Assembly: GCF_008642295.1 (NCBI RefSeq)
Contig: NZ_CP029190.1
Location: 2,011,001-2,075,000, forward strand
Source of the DNA: Streptomyces venezuelae
GTDB lineage: Bacteria > Actinomycetota > Actinomycetes > Streptomycetales > Streptomycetaceae
Length of the DNA stretch: 64,000 nt
Direction: 5' to 3'
A program made the position numbers and the translations under genes. Shown one piece after another: positions 9,228-18,491 of the stretch. The notes beneath the pieces are model-generated. The model saw nothing but the letters and a program-made list of their open reading frames with translations, did no database searches and was not told the origin of the DNA. Each line of letters begins with the position of its first letter. Positions within the stretch are counted from its first letter, which is position 1.

Positions 9228-9373
9228 GGTGATCCCCAAGAAGTCGGGAGAGGGTGTGACGCACGGCGCGGCCGTCCTGAGCGGGGGCCGTTGGCGGCCT
9301 GCCGGCCGCGGAGGCGAGGATCATCGCATCGGGCATCCGCTTCCATCATCCCGCCCCGCACCCACCACGTCGA

Positions 9374-10387
9374 CTAGGCCGGGAGGAGGTTCAGGGCTGC
9401 TGCCGCCGCGCCGATCAGGCCGGCGTCGGTGCCCAGGGCTGCCGGGACGATGCGGAGGCCGCTGACGAAGCCGAGGGTGGCGTACTGCGGCAGGTGGGCG
9501 CGGACCGGGCCGAGGAGGGTGTCGCCGCAGGTGGCGACCCCGCCGCCGATGACCGCGATATCGGTCTCCACCAGCGTGGCGGTGGCGGCGATGGCCGCTG
9601 CCAGGGCGCGGCCGGCGCGGTCGAAGGCGGCCAGGGCGACGGGGTCGCCGGCCCGGGCGGCCGTGGCCACCCCCGCCGCCGTGGGATCGGGGCCGGTCCA
9701 GCCCCGGTTCCGGGCCCAGCGGGCGATGGCCGTGCCGGAGGCGATCGCCTCCACGCAGCCGCGCCCGCCGCACGCGCACTCCTCGCCGCCGGCGAAGTCG
9801 ACGCTGATGTGACCGATGTGGCCGGCGTTGCCGGTGGGGCCGGGCAGCAGGCGCCCGCCGAGGACCAGGCCGCCGCCCACGCCCGTGGAGACGACCATGC
9901 ACAGGGCGTTCGCGTGCCCCCGGGCCGCGCCCAGCCAGTGCTCGGCCGCCGTCATCGCCACCCCGTCGCCGACCAGCACGGTGGGGACCGGGCGGCCGTG
10001 AGCGGCCAGGGCGGCTTCGGTCCGGGCCACTACCGGGTAGTCGCGCCAGGCCGTGATGTTCACCGGGCTGACCGTGCCCCGGGCGGAGTCCACCGGGCCT
10101 GCGCTGCCGATCCCGCACCGCCGCACCCCGGCCCAGCCGGGGTCCCGGGCCAGGTCGGCGACGATCTCGGCGACCGCTGCCATGACGCCGTCGCCGTCCA
10201 CCCCGCGCGGGGTGGGCCGGCGGGTGGTCGCGGTCATGGTGCCGTCGGGATGCACCAGCGCTCCGGCGATCTTCGTGCCGCCGATGTCGATCGCGGCGGT
10301 CAGTCCGGCGGCGGGGTCGACTGCGGGGCCGGCCGCGGCGCCCCCGCGCATGGTGGGGAGGGCGGAGGTCGGGGTGGGCGTGGTCAC
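9374..10387 (-). CDS. ROK family sugar kinase
   Basis: A 337-residue ATP-dependent sugar kinase of the ROK family (glucokinase, mannokinase, N-acetylmannosamine or N-acetylglucosamine kinase). The N-terminal ATP motif DIGGTKIAGALV and the ROK zinc motif CACGGRGCVE are intact; zinc-type ROK enzymes phosphorylate glucose, mannose or GlcNAc/ManNAc. GTG at 10387 is preceded by AGGAG at good spacing, which decides the start. It is divergent from the two glycosidase genes, and together these suggest uptake and phosphorylation of sugars released from N-glycans. The substrate cannot be fixed from sequence. Confidence 0.9.
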   Translation of the reverse strand: MTTPTPTSALPTMRGGAAAGPAVDPAAGLTAAIDIGGTKIAGALVHPDGTMTATTRRPTPRGVDGDGVMAAVAEIVADLARDPGWAGVRRCGIGSAGPVDSARGTVSPVNITAWRDYPVVARTEAALAAHGRPVPTVLVGDGVAMTAAEHWLGAARGHANALCMVVSTGVGGGLVLGGRLLPGPTGNAGHIGHISVDFAGGEECACGGRGCVEAIASGTAIARWARNRGWTGPDPTAAGVATAARAGDPVALAAFDRAGRALAAAIAATATLVETDIAVIGGGVATCGDTLLGPVRAHLPQYATLGFVSGLRIVPAALGTDAGLIGAAAAALNLLPA

Positions 10388-10748
10388 GGTGGCGCTCCTG
10401 GAGGTGGTCGGTTCAGTATGCGCGCGGCGGCTGTGCCGTGCTCTCACGGGGTTCCCGGACCGTACGCGATCCCGGTCGGCAACGCGCGGGCCGGGGCCGA
10501 ACCGCAGTGGTCCGGCCACGGCACCGGCGGGTACGGGCCATGTGCCGGGCGGCGGAGTACGCACCGGGCTTCGGGGGGCGGCCCTGGTCAGGGCGCTCCG
10601 GCCCGGGCCGTCCGGTCACCCTGCCGGAAGAGGCCGTGTTGACTGCGCGGCCCACGGCCCGTCAGGTTGTGCGGACCCGGCAGACCACCCGTCGCCGGCC
10701 ACCCGTCACCGGCCACCCGCGCCGGCCACCCCCGTCCCAGGACCGCCC
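10388..10748. repeat. Divergent intergenic region with 14-bp tandem repeats
   Basis: This 361-base gap between the ROK kinase and GH5-like genes holds no convincing gene. At 10691-10731 there are three near-perfect tandem units of the form GTCGCCGGCCACCC (14, 14 and 13 bases) just before the glycosidase start. The region must contain the promoters of both divergent genes; I could not identify convincing -10/-35 boxes. Confidence 0.55.
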
Positions 10749-12029
10749 ATGCTGCGTTTCGGCGTCAACTACACCCCCACCCGCGGCTGGTTCCACCACT
10801 GGCTGGACTTTGACCTCGACGAGGTGAGGGCCGATCTCGACTCGGTTGCCGCACTGGGCCTGGACCACATCCGGGTGTTCCCGCTGTGGCCGCTGTTCCA
10901 GCCGAACCGGTCGCTGATCCGGCCGCGCGCCGTCGAGCAGCTGGTGTCCCTCGCGGACGCGGCCGGCGAGCGCGGGCTGGACGTCGCCGTGGACGGCCTC
11001 CAGGGACACCTGTCCGGCTTCGACTTCCTGCCGGCCTGGACCCGCACCTGGCACCGGCGGAACCTGTTCAGCGATCCGGAGGTGATCGCGGGGCAGGAGG
11101 AGTACCTGCGGACGCTGGCCGCGGCACTGGCGGACCGGCCCCACTTCCTGGGCATGACGGTCGGCAACGAGATCGGCCAGTTCTCGGACGCCCCGCACCC
11201 GGACCCGGACCGGATCACCCCGGAGCAGGCCGGGAGGTGGCTGGAGCGGATGCTGGCGGCCTGCGAGGCGGGGGCACCGGGGCGGTTCCATCTGCACGCG
11301 GAGTACGACGCGTCCTGGTACCGGGACGGCCACCCCTTCACCCCGGCGCACGCGGCGCGGCTGGGCGCGGCCACCGCCGTCCACTCGTGGGTGTTCAACG
11401 GGACCGCCCAGCGGTACGGGCGGACCGGTACGGCCACCGAGCACCACGCCGCCTACCTGATCGAGCTGTCGAAGGCGTGGGCGGTGGATCCGCGGCGGCC
11501 GGTGTGGCTCCAGGAGGTGGGGGCCCCGGCCCCGTATATCGGGCCCGGTCATGCGGCCTCGTTCACGGCGGCGACCGTGGCCAATGCCCTGGACTGCCCG
11601 GACCTGTGGGGGATCACCTGGTGGTGTTCGCACGATGTGGCGCGGGAGCTGGCGGACTTCCCGGAGCTGGAGTACGGGCTGGGGCTGCTCACCAACGACC
11701 GGCGGGTGAAGCCGGCGGGCGAGACGATCGCGCGGATCGTCGCGGACCGGCGGGGCGCCGGAGCCGGGCGACCGGAGCACCGCCCGGCTCCGCGCCGTAC
11801 GGCCCTGGTCCTGGACGTGGGCGGGGCGGAGGCGGCGCCGCGCCGGTCGGTGTGCGCGCCGGGCGGGGAGTTCTTCGAGGCCTGGGCGCGGCTCACCGCG
11901 GACGGGGTCCGTCCGGCGGTGGTGCTCGCCGACCACCTCCCCGGCAGCACGTCGGACGGCGAGGCCGGCCGGGCGCATCTCGCGGCGCGCGGCATCACCG
12001 AACTGATCACTCCGGCGGAGGTCCGCTGA
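10749..12029 (+). CDS. Cytoplasmic GH5-like glycoside hydrolase
   Basis: A 426-residue (beta/alpha)8 glycosidase of clan GH-A. The acid/base is in TVGNEIG (Asn140-Glu141) and the nucleophile is probably Glu256 in WLQEVGAP; the start MLRFGVNYTPTRGW is typical of GH5/mannanase-like enzymes. There is no signal peptide, so it acts inside the cell. The catalytic domain ends near residue 345; a roughly 80-residue Arg/Ala-rich tail follows and has a weak Rossmann-like look. The gene is 64 bases upstream of the GH85 gene on the same strand, so a beta-mannoside from an N-glycan core is an attractive substrate. Exact GH family and substrate are inference. Confidence 0.8.
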   Translation: MLRFGVNYTPTRGWFHHWLDFDLDEVRADLDSVAALGLDHIRVFPLWPLFQPNRSLIRPRAVEQLVSLADAAGERGLDVAVDGLQGHLSGFDFLPAWTRTWHRRNLFSDPEVIAGQEEYLRTLAAALADRPHFLGMTVGNEIGQFSDAPHPDPDRITPEQAGRWLERMLAACEAGAPGRFHLHAEYDASWYRDGHPFTPAHAARLGAATAVHSWVFNGTAQRYGRTGTATEHHAAYLIELSKAWAVDPRRPVWLQEVGAPAPYIGPGHAASFTAATVANALDCPDLWGITWWCSHDVARELADFPELEYGLGLLTNDRRVKPAGETIARIVADRRGAGAGRPEHRPAPRRTALVLDVGGAEAAPRRSVCAPGGEFFEAWARLTADGVRPAVVLADHLPGSTSDGEAGRAHLAARGITELITPAEVR

Positions 12030-12092
12030 CCCGCTGACCCGCTGATCCCCCGTTGCGCCGACCCCGCAGGGCGACCACCCCGAAGGAGACGC

Positions 12093-14276
12093 ATGTCCGA
12101 GACCGGCAAGAAGGCCGACACCCGTACGCCGCCCGGTCCGCCGTCGGCGCCGCCCCCGGCTCCGCCGCTGCGCCCGGCCCCGCGCCCCACCCGGCGCCGG
12201 ATGCTGGCCGTGGGTGCGGGCGCCGGGGCCGCGGCTCTGCTGGGCGGAACCGCCGGCCCTGCCGTGGCGGCCGGCCCGGCCGGGGCTGTGGGCGGCGCCC
12301 CGGCCCCCGCGGACCTGGCCCCGTACGCCTCCTACTGGTTCCCCGACACGCTGCCCGCCGGCCGCCCGGGCCCCGGGATCGTCTGGCGGTCGCTGCGGGA
12401 CTGGACGCCCGAGTCGGACCCGGACCTGGCCTACAACAGGGCGGGCGTGCCCTTGGCGAAACGATTCACCCCGGTACCGCCGAACACCACCGCCCGGGCC
12501 GGCCAGGCCCGGATCGCCTCCCTGGTCTCCTTCGGGAGCACCGCCCAGAATCCGGCCCAGGGTTCGCCGACCTCCGATGTGTACGCCTTCGGCCACTGGG
12601 CGTACCTTGACGAGCTGGTGTTCTGGGGCGGGTCCGCCGGCGAGGGCATCGTGCTCGCGCCGAACGCGCCGGTCACCGATGCCGCCCACCGCAACGGGGT
12701 GCGGGTGCTGGGCAATGTGTTCCTGCCTCCCGTCGCGTACGGCGGTGACCTGCAGTGGACCCGGGATCTGGTGCAGCAGGACGCCCTCGGCGGGTTCCCG
12801 GTGGCCGAACAGCTGGTCCGGGTGGCGGTGGCGTACGGCTTCGACGGCTGGTTCGTCAATGCCGAGACCGATGGCGGGGACAGCGGACTGGCAGGCCGGA
12901 TGCGGGAGTTCCTCCGGGCGCTCCGGACCCGCGGCGCGGCGCACGGCCTGCGCATCACCTGGTACGACGCGATGAACTGCACCGGCCGGGTGGGCTGGCA
13001 GGGGGCGCTCAACGACCTCAACCAGGAGTTTTTCGAGGACCGGGCCGGGCGGGTGGCGGACACCATGTTCGTGGATTTCGGCTGGCGGAACCACGAGGAG
13101 AAGCTGCGGCCCTCCGGCGACCGGGCCGACCGGATCGGCCGCAGCCGGTACGAGCTGTGGGCGGGGGTGGACGTGGAGGCCCGGGGCTGGGACACCCCGG
13201 TGGCCTGGGACGATCTGGTGCCGCGGGAGGGGCGGCACATCGTCGGCTACGGCTTCTACCGGCCCGAGTGGACCCGCAACCACCTCGCCGACCGCTCCCC
13301 CGGTGCCTTCCATGCCGCCGAGGACCGGTTCTGGACCGGTGAGCCGGCGGATCCCTCCCGGCCGGCCCCCGAGCACGGCTGGCGGGCGCCGGCCACCGTG
13401 GTCGCCGACCGCTCCACCGTCACCGCCCTGCCCTTCGCCTGCTCCTTCAACACCGGTCACGGGCTGCGCTGGTACGAGGAGGGCCGGGTGCTCTCGGCGG
13501 TGCCGTGGAACCACCTCGGCCTCCAGGACCTGCTGCCCGGCCGCCGCTGGGTGGTCCGTACGGAGGGCGAACGGCCCGCGGTCACGCTGGACTTCGCCGA
13601 TGCCTGGCGCGGCGGCTCCAGTCTGCTGGTCGAGGGCCGGCCGACCGGGCCGGCCGAGGTCGGGCTGCACGCCACCCGGCTGCCGCTGTCCCGGAACACC
13701 GTGCTGGAGCTCGTCCACCGCACCGAGGCCGGCCCGGTGGCGGTGGAGGTCGGGATCGCCTGCCGTGAGCCGGCCGCCCCGGGCGGGGCCGTGCCGTACA
13801 CCTGGCTGCCGGTGGCGGCGTCCGGGGCGGGCCGGGGCTGGCGTACCTCCCGGGTGCGCCCGGCGGCACTGGCCGGAGGGACCGCGTACGGCCTGGCGGT
13901 ACGGCTCACCGGGCGCGACGGGCGGCCGGTCCGCTGGCGGCTGGGCATGCTGGCGGTGCACGAGCTCCGGAACGGTGTTTCGGAGCGGCCGGCCGCGCCC
14001 GCCGGCTTGGCGGTGGACGCCTCGGTCCGTACGGGCGACCGGGTCGCCGCGCTGCGGGTGTCCTGGCGGCGGGCGCCCGGCCCGGTCCGGCACCACGAGC
14101 TGGTCCGGGTGCTGCCGGACGGCACCCGCCGGTTCCTCGGCGGGACCTGCGGAACCGCGCTGTACGTGCCCGCGCTGGAGCGGGCCGGGCGGGAGCGGGT
14201 GACGGTGCTGGAGGTGCGTGCGGTCGGCGAGCGCTACACCGCCTCGGCTCCGGCGCGTACCTCCTACCGCTGGTAG
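12093..14276 (+). CDS. Tat-exported GH85 endo-beta-N-acetylglucosaminidase
   Basis: A 727-residue enzyme expected to cleave the chitobiose core of N-linked glycans outside the cell. Residues 1-60 form a Tat signal: proline-rich start, RRRMLAV twin arginine motif, hydrophobic stretch and an AVA-type cleavage site. The GH85 domain follows (FGHWAYLDELVFWGG, then GNVFLPP) with the catalytic Asn256-x-Glu258 pair in GWFVNAET, the substrate-assisted mechanism signature. A galactose-binding-like beta-sandwich covers about residues 400-630, and the last 90 residues look like a fibronectin type III domain. A GGAG sits six bases before ATG 12093. It probably forms an operon with the GH5-like gene. Confidence 0.93.
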   Translation: MSETGKKADTRTPPGPPSAPPPAPPLRPAPRPTRRRMLAVGAGAGAAALLGGTAGPAVAAGPAGAVGGAPAPADLAPYASYWFPDTLPAGRPGPGIVWRSLRDWTPESDPDLAYNRAGVPLAKRFTPVPPNTTARAGQARIASLVSFGSTAQNPAQGSPTSDVYAFGHWAYLDELVFWGGSAGEGIVLAPNAPVTDAAHRNGVRVLGNVFLPPVAYGGDLQWTRDLVQQDALGGFPVAEQLVRVAVAYGFDGWFVNAETDGGDSGLAGRMREFLRALRTRGAAHGLRITWYDAMNCTGRVGWQGALNDLNQEFFEDRAGRVADTMFVDFGWRNHEEKLRPSGDRADRIGRSRYELWAGVDVEARGWDTPVAWDDLVPREGRHIVGYGFYRPEWTRNHLADRSPGAFHAAEDRFWTGEPADPSRPAPEHGWRAPATVVADRSTVTALPFACSFNTGHGLRWYEEGRVLSAVPWNHLGLQDLLPGRRWVVRTEGERPAVTLDFADAWRGGSSLLVEGRPTGPAEVGLHATRLPLSRNTVLELVHRTEAGPVAVEVGIACREPAAPGGAVPYTWLPVAASGAGRGWRTSRVRPAALAGGTAYGLAVRLTGRDGRPVRWRLGMLAVHELRNGVSERPAAPAGLAVDASVRTGDRVAALRVSWRRAPGPVRHHELVRVLPDGTRRFLGGTCGTALYVPALERAGRERVTVLEVRAVGERYTASAPARTSYRW

Positions 14277-14346
14277 CCGGAGCGGGCCTCCGTACGGGCC
14301 GGGGCCGGGGCAGTCGGGCCGGGGCGCCGTCGGGCCGCGGCGGCGG

Positions 14347-15759
14347 TCAGGACGCGTGCGGGGCGGTGCGCGGGACGGTCACCGTCACCCGGAGCCCGTG
14401 CGGCGGGTTCGTCTCGTACGAGAGGGATCCGCCGCCCGCGGCCAGCAGGGCCCGGGAGATGGACAGGCCGAGACCGGAGCCCTTGACGTTCTGGTGCCGG
14501 CCGCTGCGCCAGAAGCGGTCGCCGATGCGCTCCAGCTCCTCCTCGGTGAGGCCGGGGCCGCGGTCGGCGACCACGACGAGGGCCTGCCCCTCCTCGGCGG
14601 TGACCGTCACCTCGACCTCCTCGCCGGCCGGGGTGAACTTGAGGGCGTTGTCGATGACCGCGTCCAGGGCGCTGGACAGGGCGATGGGGTCGGCCCAGCC
14701 GGTGACGGCGGCCCGGCCGGCCGAGGTGAGCCGGACACCCTTCTCCTCGGCGAGCGGGCGCCAGGCGGCGACACGTTCGGCGGTGAGCTCACCGATGTCG
14801 GTGAGGCGGATCTCGGCGGAGGCGTGCTCGGCGAGCGCAAGGTCCAGGAGGTCGTCCAGAACCTGGGCCAGGCGCTTGCCCTCGGTGCGGACCGAGGCGA
14901 TCTCCTCGTTGTCCTCAGGGAGTTCGAGGGCGAGCAGTTCGATCCGGAGCAGCAGTGCGGCGAGCGGGTTGCGGAGCTGGTGGGAGGCGTCGGCGACAAA
15001 GGCCCGCTGCTGCTCCAGCACCTCTTCCACGTTGTCGGCCATCTCGTTGAACGAGCGGGCCAGCCGGCGGAGTTCCGGCGGGCCGCCGGAGGCTGCGACC
15101 CGGGAGTTCATCCGCCCGGTCGCGATGCCGTGGGCGGCGGCGTCCAGGGTGCGGACGGGCTTGAGCACCCAGCTGGTGAGGCGCAGGGCCGCACCGAAGG
15201 CCACCAGCATGGCGGCGGCCAGGCCGGCTGCGATGATCAGCCAGCCCTGGAGGGTGCGGGAGCGCATCTGGTCGGTGGGTGATTCGGTGACCACGACGGC
15301 GACCACGTCCCCGTCGAGGACGACCGGGGAGGCGACGAGCAGTTTGCCGTGCGGCTGCCAGGGCCAGACCTGGGCCGGATCGTGGCTGCGCCGGCCGGCC
15401 AGGGCCTCTTCGAAGGCCTGCCGGGCGTCGTCGGTGTCGGGCAGCCGCCACCAGCCGGGGGCCCGGGCCATGGCGTTGCCGTCGCGGTAGAAGATGCCCA
15501 CCCTGATGCCGTACAGCTCCTGGTAGCGGGCGAGTTCGGACTGGAGGGTCTCGCGGCGTTCGTCGGCGCCCTTGTCGCCGGAGCCTTCGGCGTCCACGAC
15601 GAACTGGGCGAGGGCGGCGAACCGGGCACTGTCGTCGATCCGGTCGACCACCACCCGCTGCTGCTGTCCGGCAGCCAGGCTGACGGCGAGCGGGAAGCCG
15701 AGGGCGAGCAGGACACCCGCCATCAGGACGACGAGCAGGGGCAGCAGCCGGGCGCGCAC
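14347..15759 (-). CDS. gluK: Sensor histidine kinase GluK
   Basis: A 470-residue membrane kinase: TM helix 1 at about residues 5-30, an extracytoplasmic sensor loop of some 120 residues, TM helix 2 near 165-190, a HAMP domain, the dimerisation domain with phospho-acceptor His260 (DASHQLRNP) and an HATPase domain with the ADRGPGL and GSGLGLSI boxes. The gene begins with GTG 13 bases after gluR and is clearly cotranscribed with it. The pair lies divergent from gluABCD, as in S. coelicolor where GluR-GluK responds to extracellular glutamate and controls its uptake. The kinase call is certain; the ligand is inferred from context. Confidence 0.92.
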   Translation of the reverse strand: MRARLLPLLVVLMAGVLLALGFPLAVSLAAGQQQRVVVDRIDDSARFAALAQFVVDAEGSGDKGADERRETLQSELARYQELYGIRVGIFYRDGNAMARAPGWWRLPDTDDARQAFEEALAGRRSHDPAQVWPWQPHGKLLVASPVVLDGDVVAVVVTESPTDQMRSRTLQGWLIIAAGLAAAMLVAFGAALRLTSWVLKPVRTLDAAAHGIATGRMNSRVAASGGPPELRRLARSFNEMADNVEEVLEQQRAFVADASHQLRNPLAALLLRIELLALELPEDNEEIASVRTEGKRLAQVLDDLLDLALAEHASAEIRLTDIGELTAERVAAWRPLAEEKGVRLTSAGRAAVTGWADPIALSSALDAVIDNALKFTPAGEEVEVTVTAEEGQALVVVADRGPGLTEEELERIGDRFWRSGRHQNVKGSGLGLSISRALLAAGGGSLSYETNPPHGLRVTVTVPRTAPHAS

Positions 15760-15772
15760 GGCGGCGGGCCCC

Positions 15773-16513
15773 CTAGGAGGCGCCCGGGCCGGGAGCCACG
15801 AGCCGGTAGCCCACCCCGCGCACCGTTTCGATGAGTGCGGGCATCCGCAGTTTGGAGCGCAGCGAGGCGACGTGCACTTCGAGGGTGCGCCCGGTGCCCT
15901 CCCAACTGGTGTGCCACACCTCGCTGATGATCTGCTCCCGCCGGAAGACCACGCCGGGGCGCTGTGCGAGCAGGGCGAGCAGGTCGAATTCCTTGCGGGT
16001 GAGGGGTACGTCGGTGCCGTCGACGGAGACCCGGCGGGTGGGCAGCTCGATGCTGACCTGGCCGAGCCGGACCAGTCCGGGGGGACCTGCGGGACTGCGG
16101 CGGGGGCCGGCCGGGGTGCTGTCGTCGGCGGCCGATCCGCCGCCGGTGCCGGTGCGGCGGGCGACGGCGTGGATACGGGCGAGCAGCTCGCCGGTGTCGT
16201 AGGGCTTCACCACGTAGTCGTCGGCACCCATGTTGAGGCCGTGGATGCGGGAGCGGACGTCACCGCGGGCCGTCACCATGATCACGGGGATGGCGGTGCG
16301 CTTGCGGATCTTGCCGCAGACCTCGTAGCCGTCCTGGTCGGGCAGGCCGAGGTCGAGCAGGACCACACCGAAGGGCGGGGCGTCGGCCGGCAGCAGGGCC
16401 TGCAGGGCCTCCTCGCCGTTGCGGGCGTGCGTCACCCGGAATCCGTGCCGGGCCAGGATCGCGGACAGGGCCGCGGCGACGTGGTCGTCGTCCTCGACGA
16501 GCAGCAGTCTCAT
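15773..16513 (-). CDS. gluR: OmpR-type response regulator GluR
   Basis: A 246-residue regulator with an N-terminal receiver (acidic pocket Glu7-Asp8-Asp9, phosphorylation site Asp54 in LLDLGLP, Lys in VVKPYD) and a C-terminal winged-helix DNA-binding domain (LTRKEFDLLALLAQRPG). A linker of about 35 residues rich in Gly, Pro and Ala joins them, longer than usual. It is followed by gluK after 13 bases and shares a 195-base divergent region with gluA, the expected site of its action. By synteny it activates glutamate import genes. Confidence 0.93.
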   Translation of the reverse strand: MRLLLVEDDDHVAAALSAILARHGFRVTHARNGEEALQALLPADAPPFGVVLLDLGLPDQDGYEVCGKIRKRTAIPVIMVTARGDVRSRIHGLNMGADDYVVKPYDTGELLARIHAVARRTGTGGGSAADDSTPAGPRRSPAGPPGLVRLGQVSIELPTRRVSVDGTDVPLTRKEFDLLALLAQRPGVVFRREQIISEVWHTSWEGTGRTLEVHVASLRSKLRMPALIETVRGVGYRLVAPGPGAS

Positions 16514-16650
16514 CTTCTGGGCCCCCTTTCGTGATCGCGCTCAGTAAAACAGCACCACAGGGGCATCACGCAAGGTGTCTCTCCCCGCGCACACAGCGTG
16601 TTCGGGGGAAGCCGTATCGTTATGCTCAATTCTCGCTCAGATGTGATGAC

Positions 16651-16662
16651 GGTGTGCACACC
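16651..16662. promoter_or_regulatory. Palindrome in the gluR-gluA intergenic region
   Basis: A perfect 12-bp palindrome, GGTGTGCACACC, lies 47 bases before the gluA start in the only regulatory region of the operon. A TATGCT hexamer at 16621-16626 could be a -10 box for gluA, which would put the palindrome just downstream of the start of transcription. OmpR-type regulators usually bind direct repeats, so this may serve another protein. Low certainty. Confidence 0.3.
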
Positions 16663-16708
16663 CTCTCACTACTGTCCTCCCAACCGAGGAGGACGGAGCT
16701 ACAAGCCG

Positions 16709-17500
16709 ATGAGCGGAGTATCAGTGACCAAGGGCGCCGGGGCGGAGGACTCGACTCCCGCAGCGGACGGCCTGGTCGTACTGAGCAACGTCAACAAGCA
16801 CTTCGGCGCGTTGCACGTGCTTCAGGACATCAATCTGAGCATTGCGCGCGGCGAGGTCGTCGTGGTGATCGGTCCGTCGGGTTCGGGCAAGTCGACCCTG
16901 TGCCGGACCATCAACCGGCTGGAGACCATCGACTCCGGCTCCATCACCCTGGACGGCGCCGAACTGCCCGCCGAGGGGCGGGAGCTGGCCCGGCTGCGCG
17001 CCGATGTCGGCATGGTGTTCCAGTCGTTCAACCTCTTCGCGCACAAGACGGTGCTGGAGAACGTGCTGCTGGGCCAGCTGAAGGTCCGCAAGACGCCGTT
17101 CCCCGAGGCCGAGGCGAAGGCACGGACCCTGCTGGACCGGGTGGGTGTCGGCAGCCAGGCCGACAAGTACCCGGCTCAGCTCTCCGGTGGCCAGCAGCAG
17201 CGCGTGGCGATCGCCCGCGCGCTGGCGATGGAGCCGAAGGTGATGCTTTTCGACGAGCCCACCTCGGCGCTGGACCCGGAGATGATCAACGAGGTGCTGG
17301 AGGTCATGCAGCAGCTCGCCGCCGAGGGCATGACGATGGTCGTGGTCACGCACGAGATGGGCTTCGCCCGCTCGGCGGCCAACCGGGTCGTCTTCATGGC
17401 CGACGGGAAGATCGTCGAAGAGGCGGCGCCCGAGCAGTTCTTCAGCAACCCGCGCAGCGACCGCGCCAAGGACTTCCTTTCGAAGATCCTGCACCACTGA
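16709..17500 (+). CDS. gluA: Glutamate ABC transporter ATP-binding protein
   Basis: A 263-residue ATPase of the polar amino-acid ABC family that energises glutamate import. Walker A (GPSGSGKST), signature (LSGGQQQR), Walker B ([14 protein letters not shown]) and the switch His ([10 protein letters not shown]) are all present. ATG 16709 is chosen because of an AGGAGG upstream; GTG at 16724 with GGAG six bases before is an alternative. The frame runs open to 16598, but that region is the regulatory gap. First gene of gluABCD, divergent from gluR. Confidence 0.93.
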   Translation: MSGVSVTKGAGAEDSTPAADGLVVLSNVNKHFGALHVLQDINLSIARGEVVVVIGPSGSGKSTLCRTINRLETIDSGSITLDGAELPAEGRELARLRADVGMVFQSFNLFAHKTVLENVLLGQLKVRKTPFPEAEAKARTLLDRVGVGSQADKYPAQLSGGQQQRVAIARALAMEPKVMLFDEPTSALDPEMINEVLEVMQQLAAEGMTMVVVTHEMGFARSAANRVVFMADGKIVEEAAPEQFFSNPRSDRAKDFLSKILHH

Positions 17501-17562
17501 GTTTCCGGTCTGGTACTCATCCGGTGGTAGTTCAACAACGTCTCATCCGAGGGAAGTTCACC

Positions 17563-18408
17563 ATGAAGGTTTTCAAGGCCGGTGCGGCTGCGGCGCTCGC
17601 CGCCACTCTCGCCCTGACGGCGACCGCGTGCGGTGGCAGCGACGACAAGAGCGACAAGGGTTCCGGCTCCGGCGGCGGCAAGAAGGTCGTCATCGGCATC
17701 AAGTTCGACCAGCCGGGTCTCGGCCTGAAGACGCCGGACGGCAAGTACACCGGCTTCGATGTGGACGTGGCCACCTACGTGGCCAAGGAGCTGGGCTACA
17801 GCGCCGACAAGATCGAGTTCAGGCAGGCCGTCTCCGCCGACCGCGAGAACCTGCTCCAGAGCGGCGACGTCAAGTTCATCGTCGCCAGCTACTCGATCAC
17901 CGACAAGCGCAAGGCCAAGGTCGACTTCGCCGGCCCGTACTTCCTGGCCCACCAGGACCTGCTGGTCCGCGCCGACGACTCGTCCATCACCAAGCCCGAG
18001 GACCTGAACGACAAGAAGCTCTGCTCGGTCGCCGGCTCCACCTCCGCCCAGAACGTCAAGGACAAGCTGGCCCCCAAGGCCAACCTGATCCAGAACGGCG
18101 GCTACTCCGAGTGCCTCACCGGCCTGGAGAACAAGGCCGTGGACGCCCTGACCACGGACAACTCGATCCTCGCCGGCTACGCCGCGCAGGAGAAGAACAA
18201 GGGCAAGTTCAAGCTGGCCGGCCTGAGCCTGAGCAACGAGAACTACGGCATCGGTCTGAAGAAGGGTGACAAGGACCTTCAGACCAAGATCAACGCCGCG
18301 CTGAAGAAGATGGTCCAGGACGGCTCCTGGGACAAGTTCGTGACGGCCAACTTCGGCCCGGCGAACTACAAGAACGAGCCCGCGCCGCAGATCACCGAAG
18401 GCAGCTGA
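17563..18408 (+). CDS. gluB: Glutamate-binding lipoprotein
   Basis: A 281-residue extracellular solute-binding protein of SBP family 3. The lipobox LTATAC places the lipidated residue at Cys23; a Ser/Gly/Lys/Asp linker follows, then the binding domain (DQPGLGLKTPDGKYTGFDVDVA, conserved Arg and Asp for the amino-acid backbone in ASYSITDKRKAKVDFAGPY). It lies 62 bases after gluA and before a stable hairpin that separates it from the permease genes, consistent with higher expression of the binding protein. Codon use is strongly biased toward C/G-ending Lys, Asp and Asn codons, a sign of high expression. Confidence 0.94.
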   Translation: MKVFKAGAAAALAATLALTATACGGSDDKSDKGSGSGGGKKVVIGIKFDQPGLGLKTPDGKYTGFDVDVATYVAKELGYSADKIEFRQAVSADRENLLQSGDVKFIVASYSITDKRKAKVDFAGPYFLAHQDLLVRADDSSITKPEDLNDKKLCSVAGSTSAQNVKDKLAPKANLIQNGGYSECLTGLENKAVDALTTDNSILAGYAAQEKNKGKFKLAGLSLSNENYGIGLKKGDKDLQTKINAALKKMVQDGSWDKFVTANFGPANYKNEPAPQITEGS

Positions 18409-18420
18409 TTCCTCGGTGAG

Positions 18421-18457
18421 GCGCGTCGCCGCCCGCCTGCCTCGGGCGGCGGCGCGC
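18421..18457 (+). terminator. Intercistronic hairpin between gluB and gluC
   Basis: A 15-bp stem (GCGCGTCGCCGCCCG with CGGGCGGCGGCGCGC, one G-U pair) with a 7-base loop begins 13 bases after the gluB stop. There is no U tract. It probably acts as a partial terminator or as a 3' barrier that stabilises gluAB mRNA relative to gluCD. Confidence 0.65.
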
Positions 18458-18491
18458 CCCACCGGCCATCCTGGGGAGAGCGCAGGACATC

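Noticed and set aside
16514..16600. Earlier gluA start at 16598 and extra leader
   Set aside because: The added residues are not family-like and the segment is the shared regulatory region with gluR.
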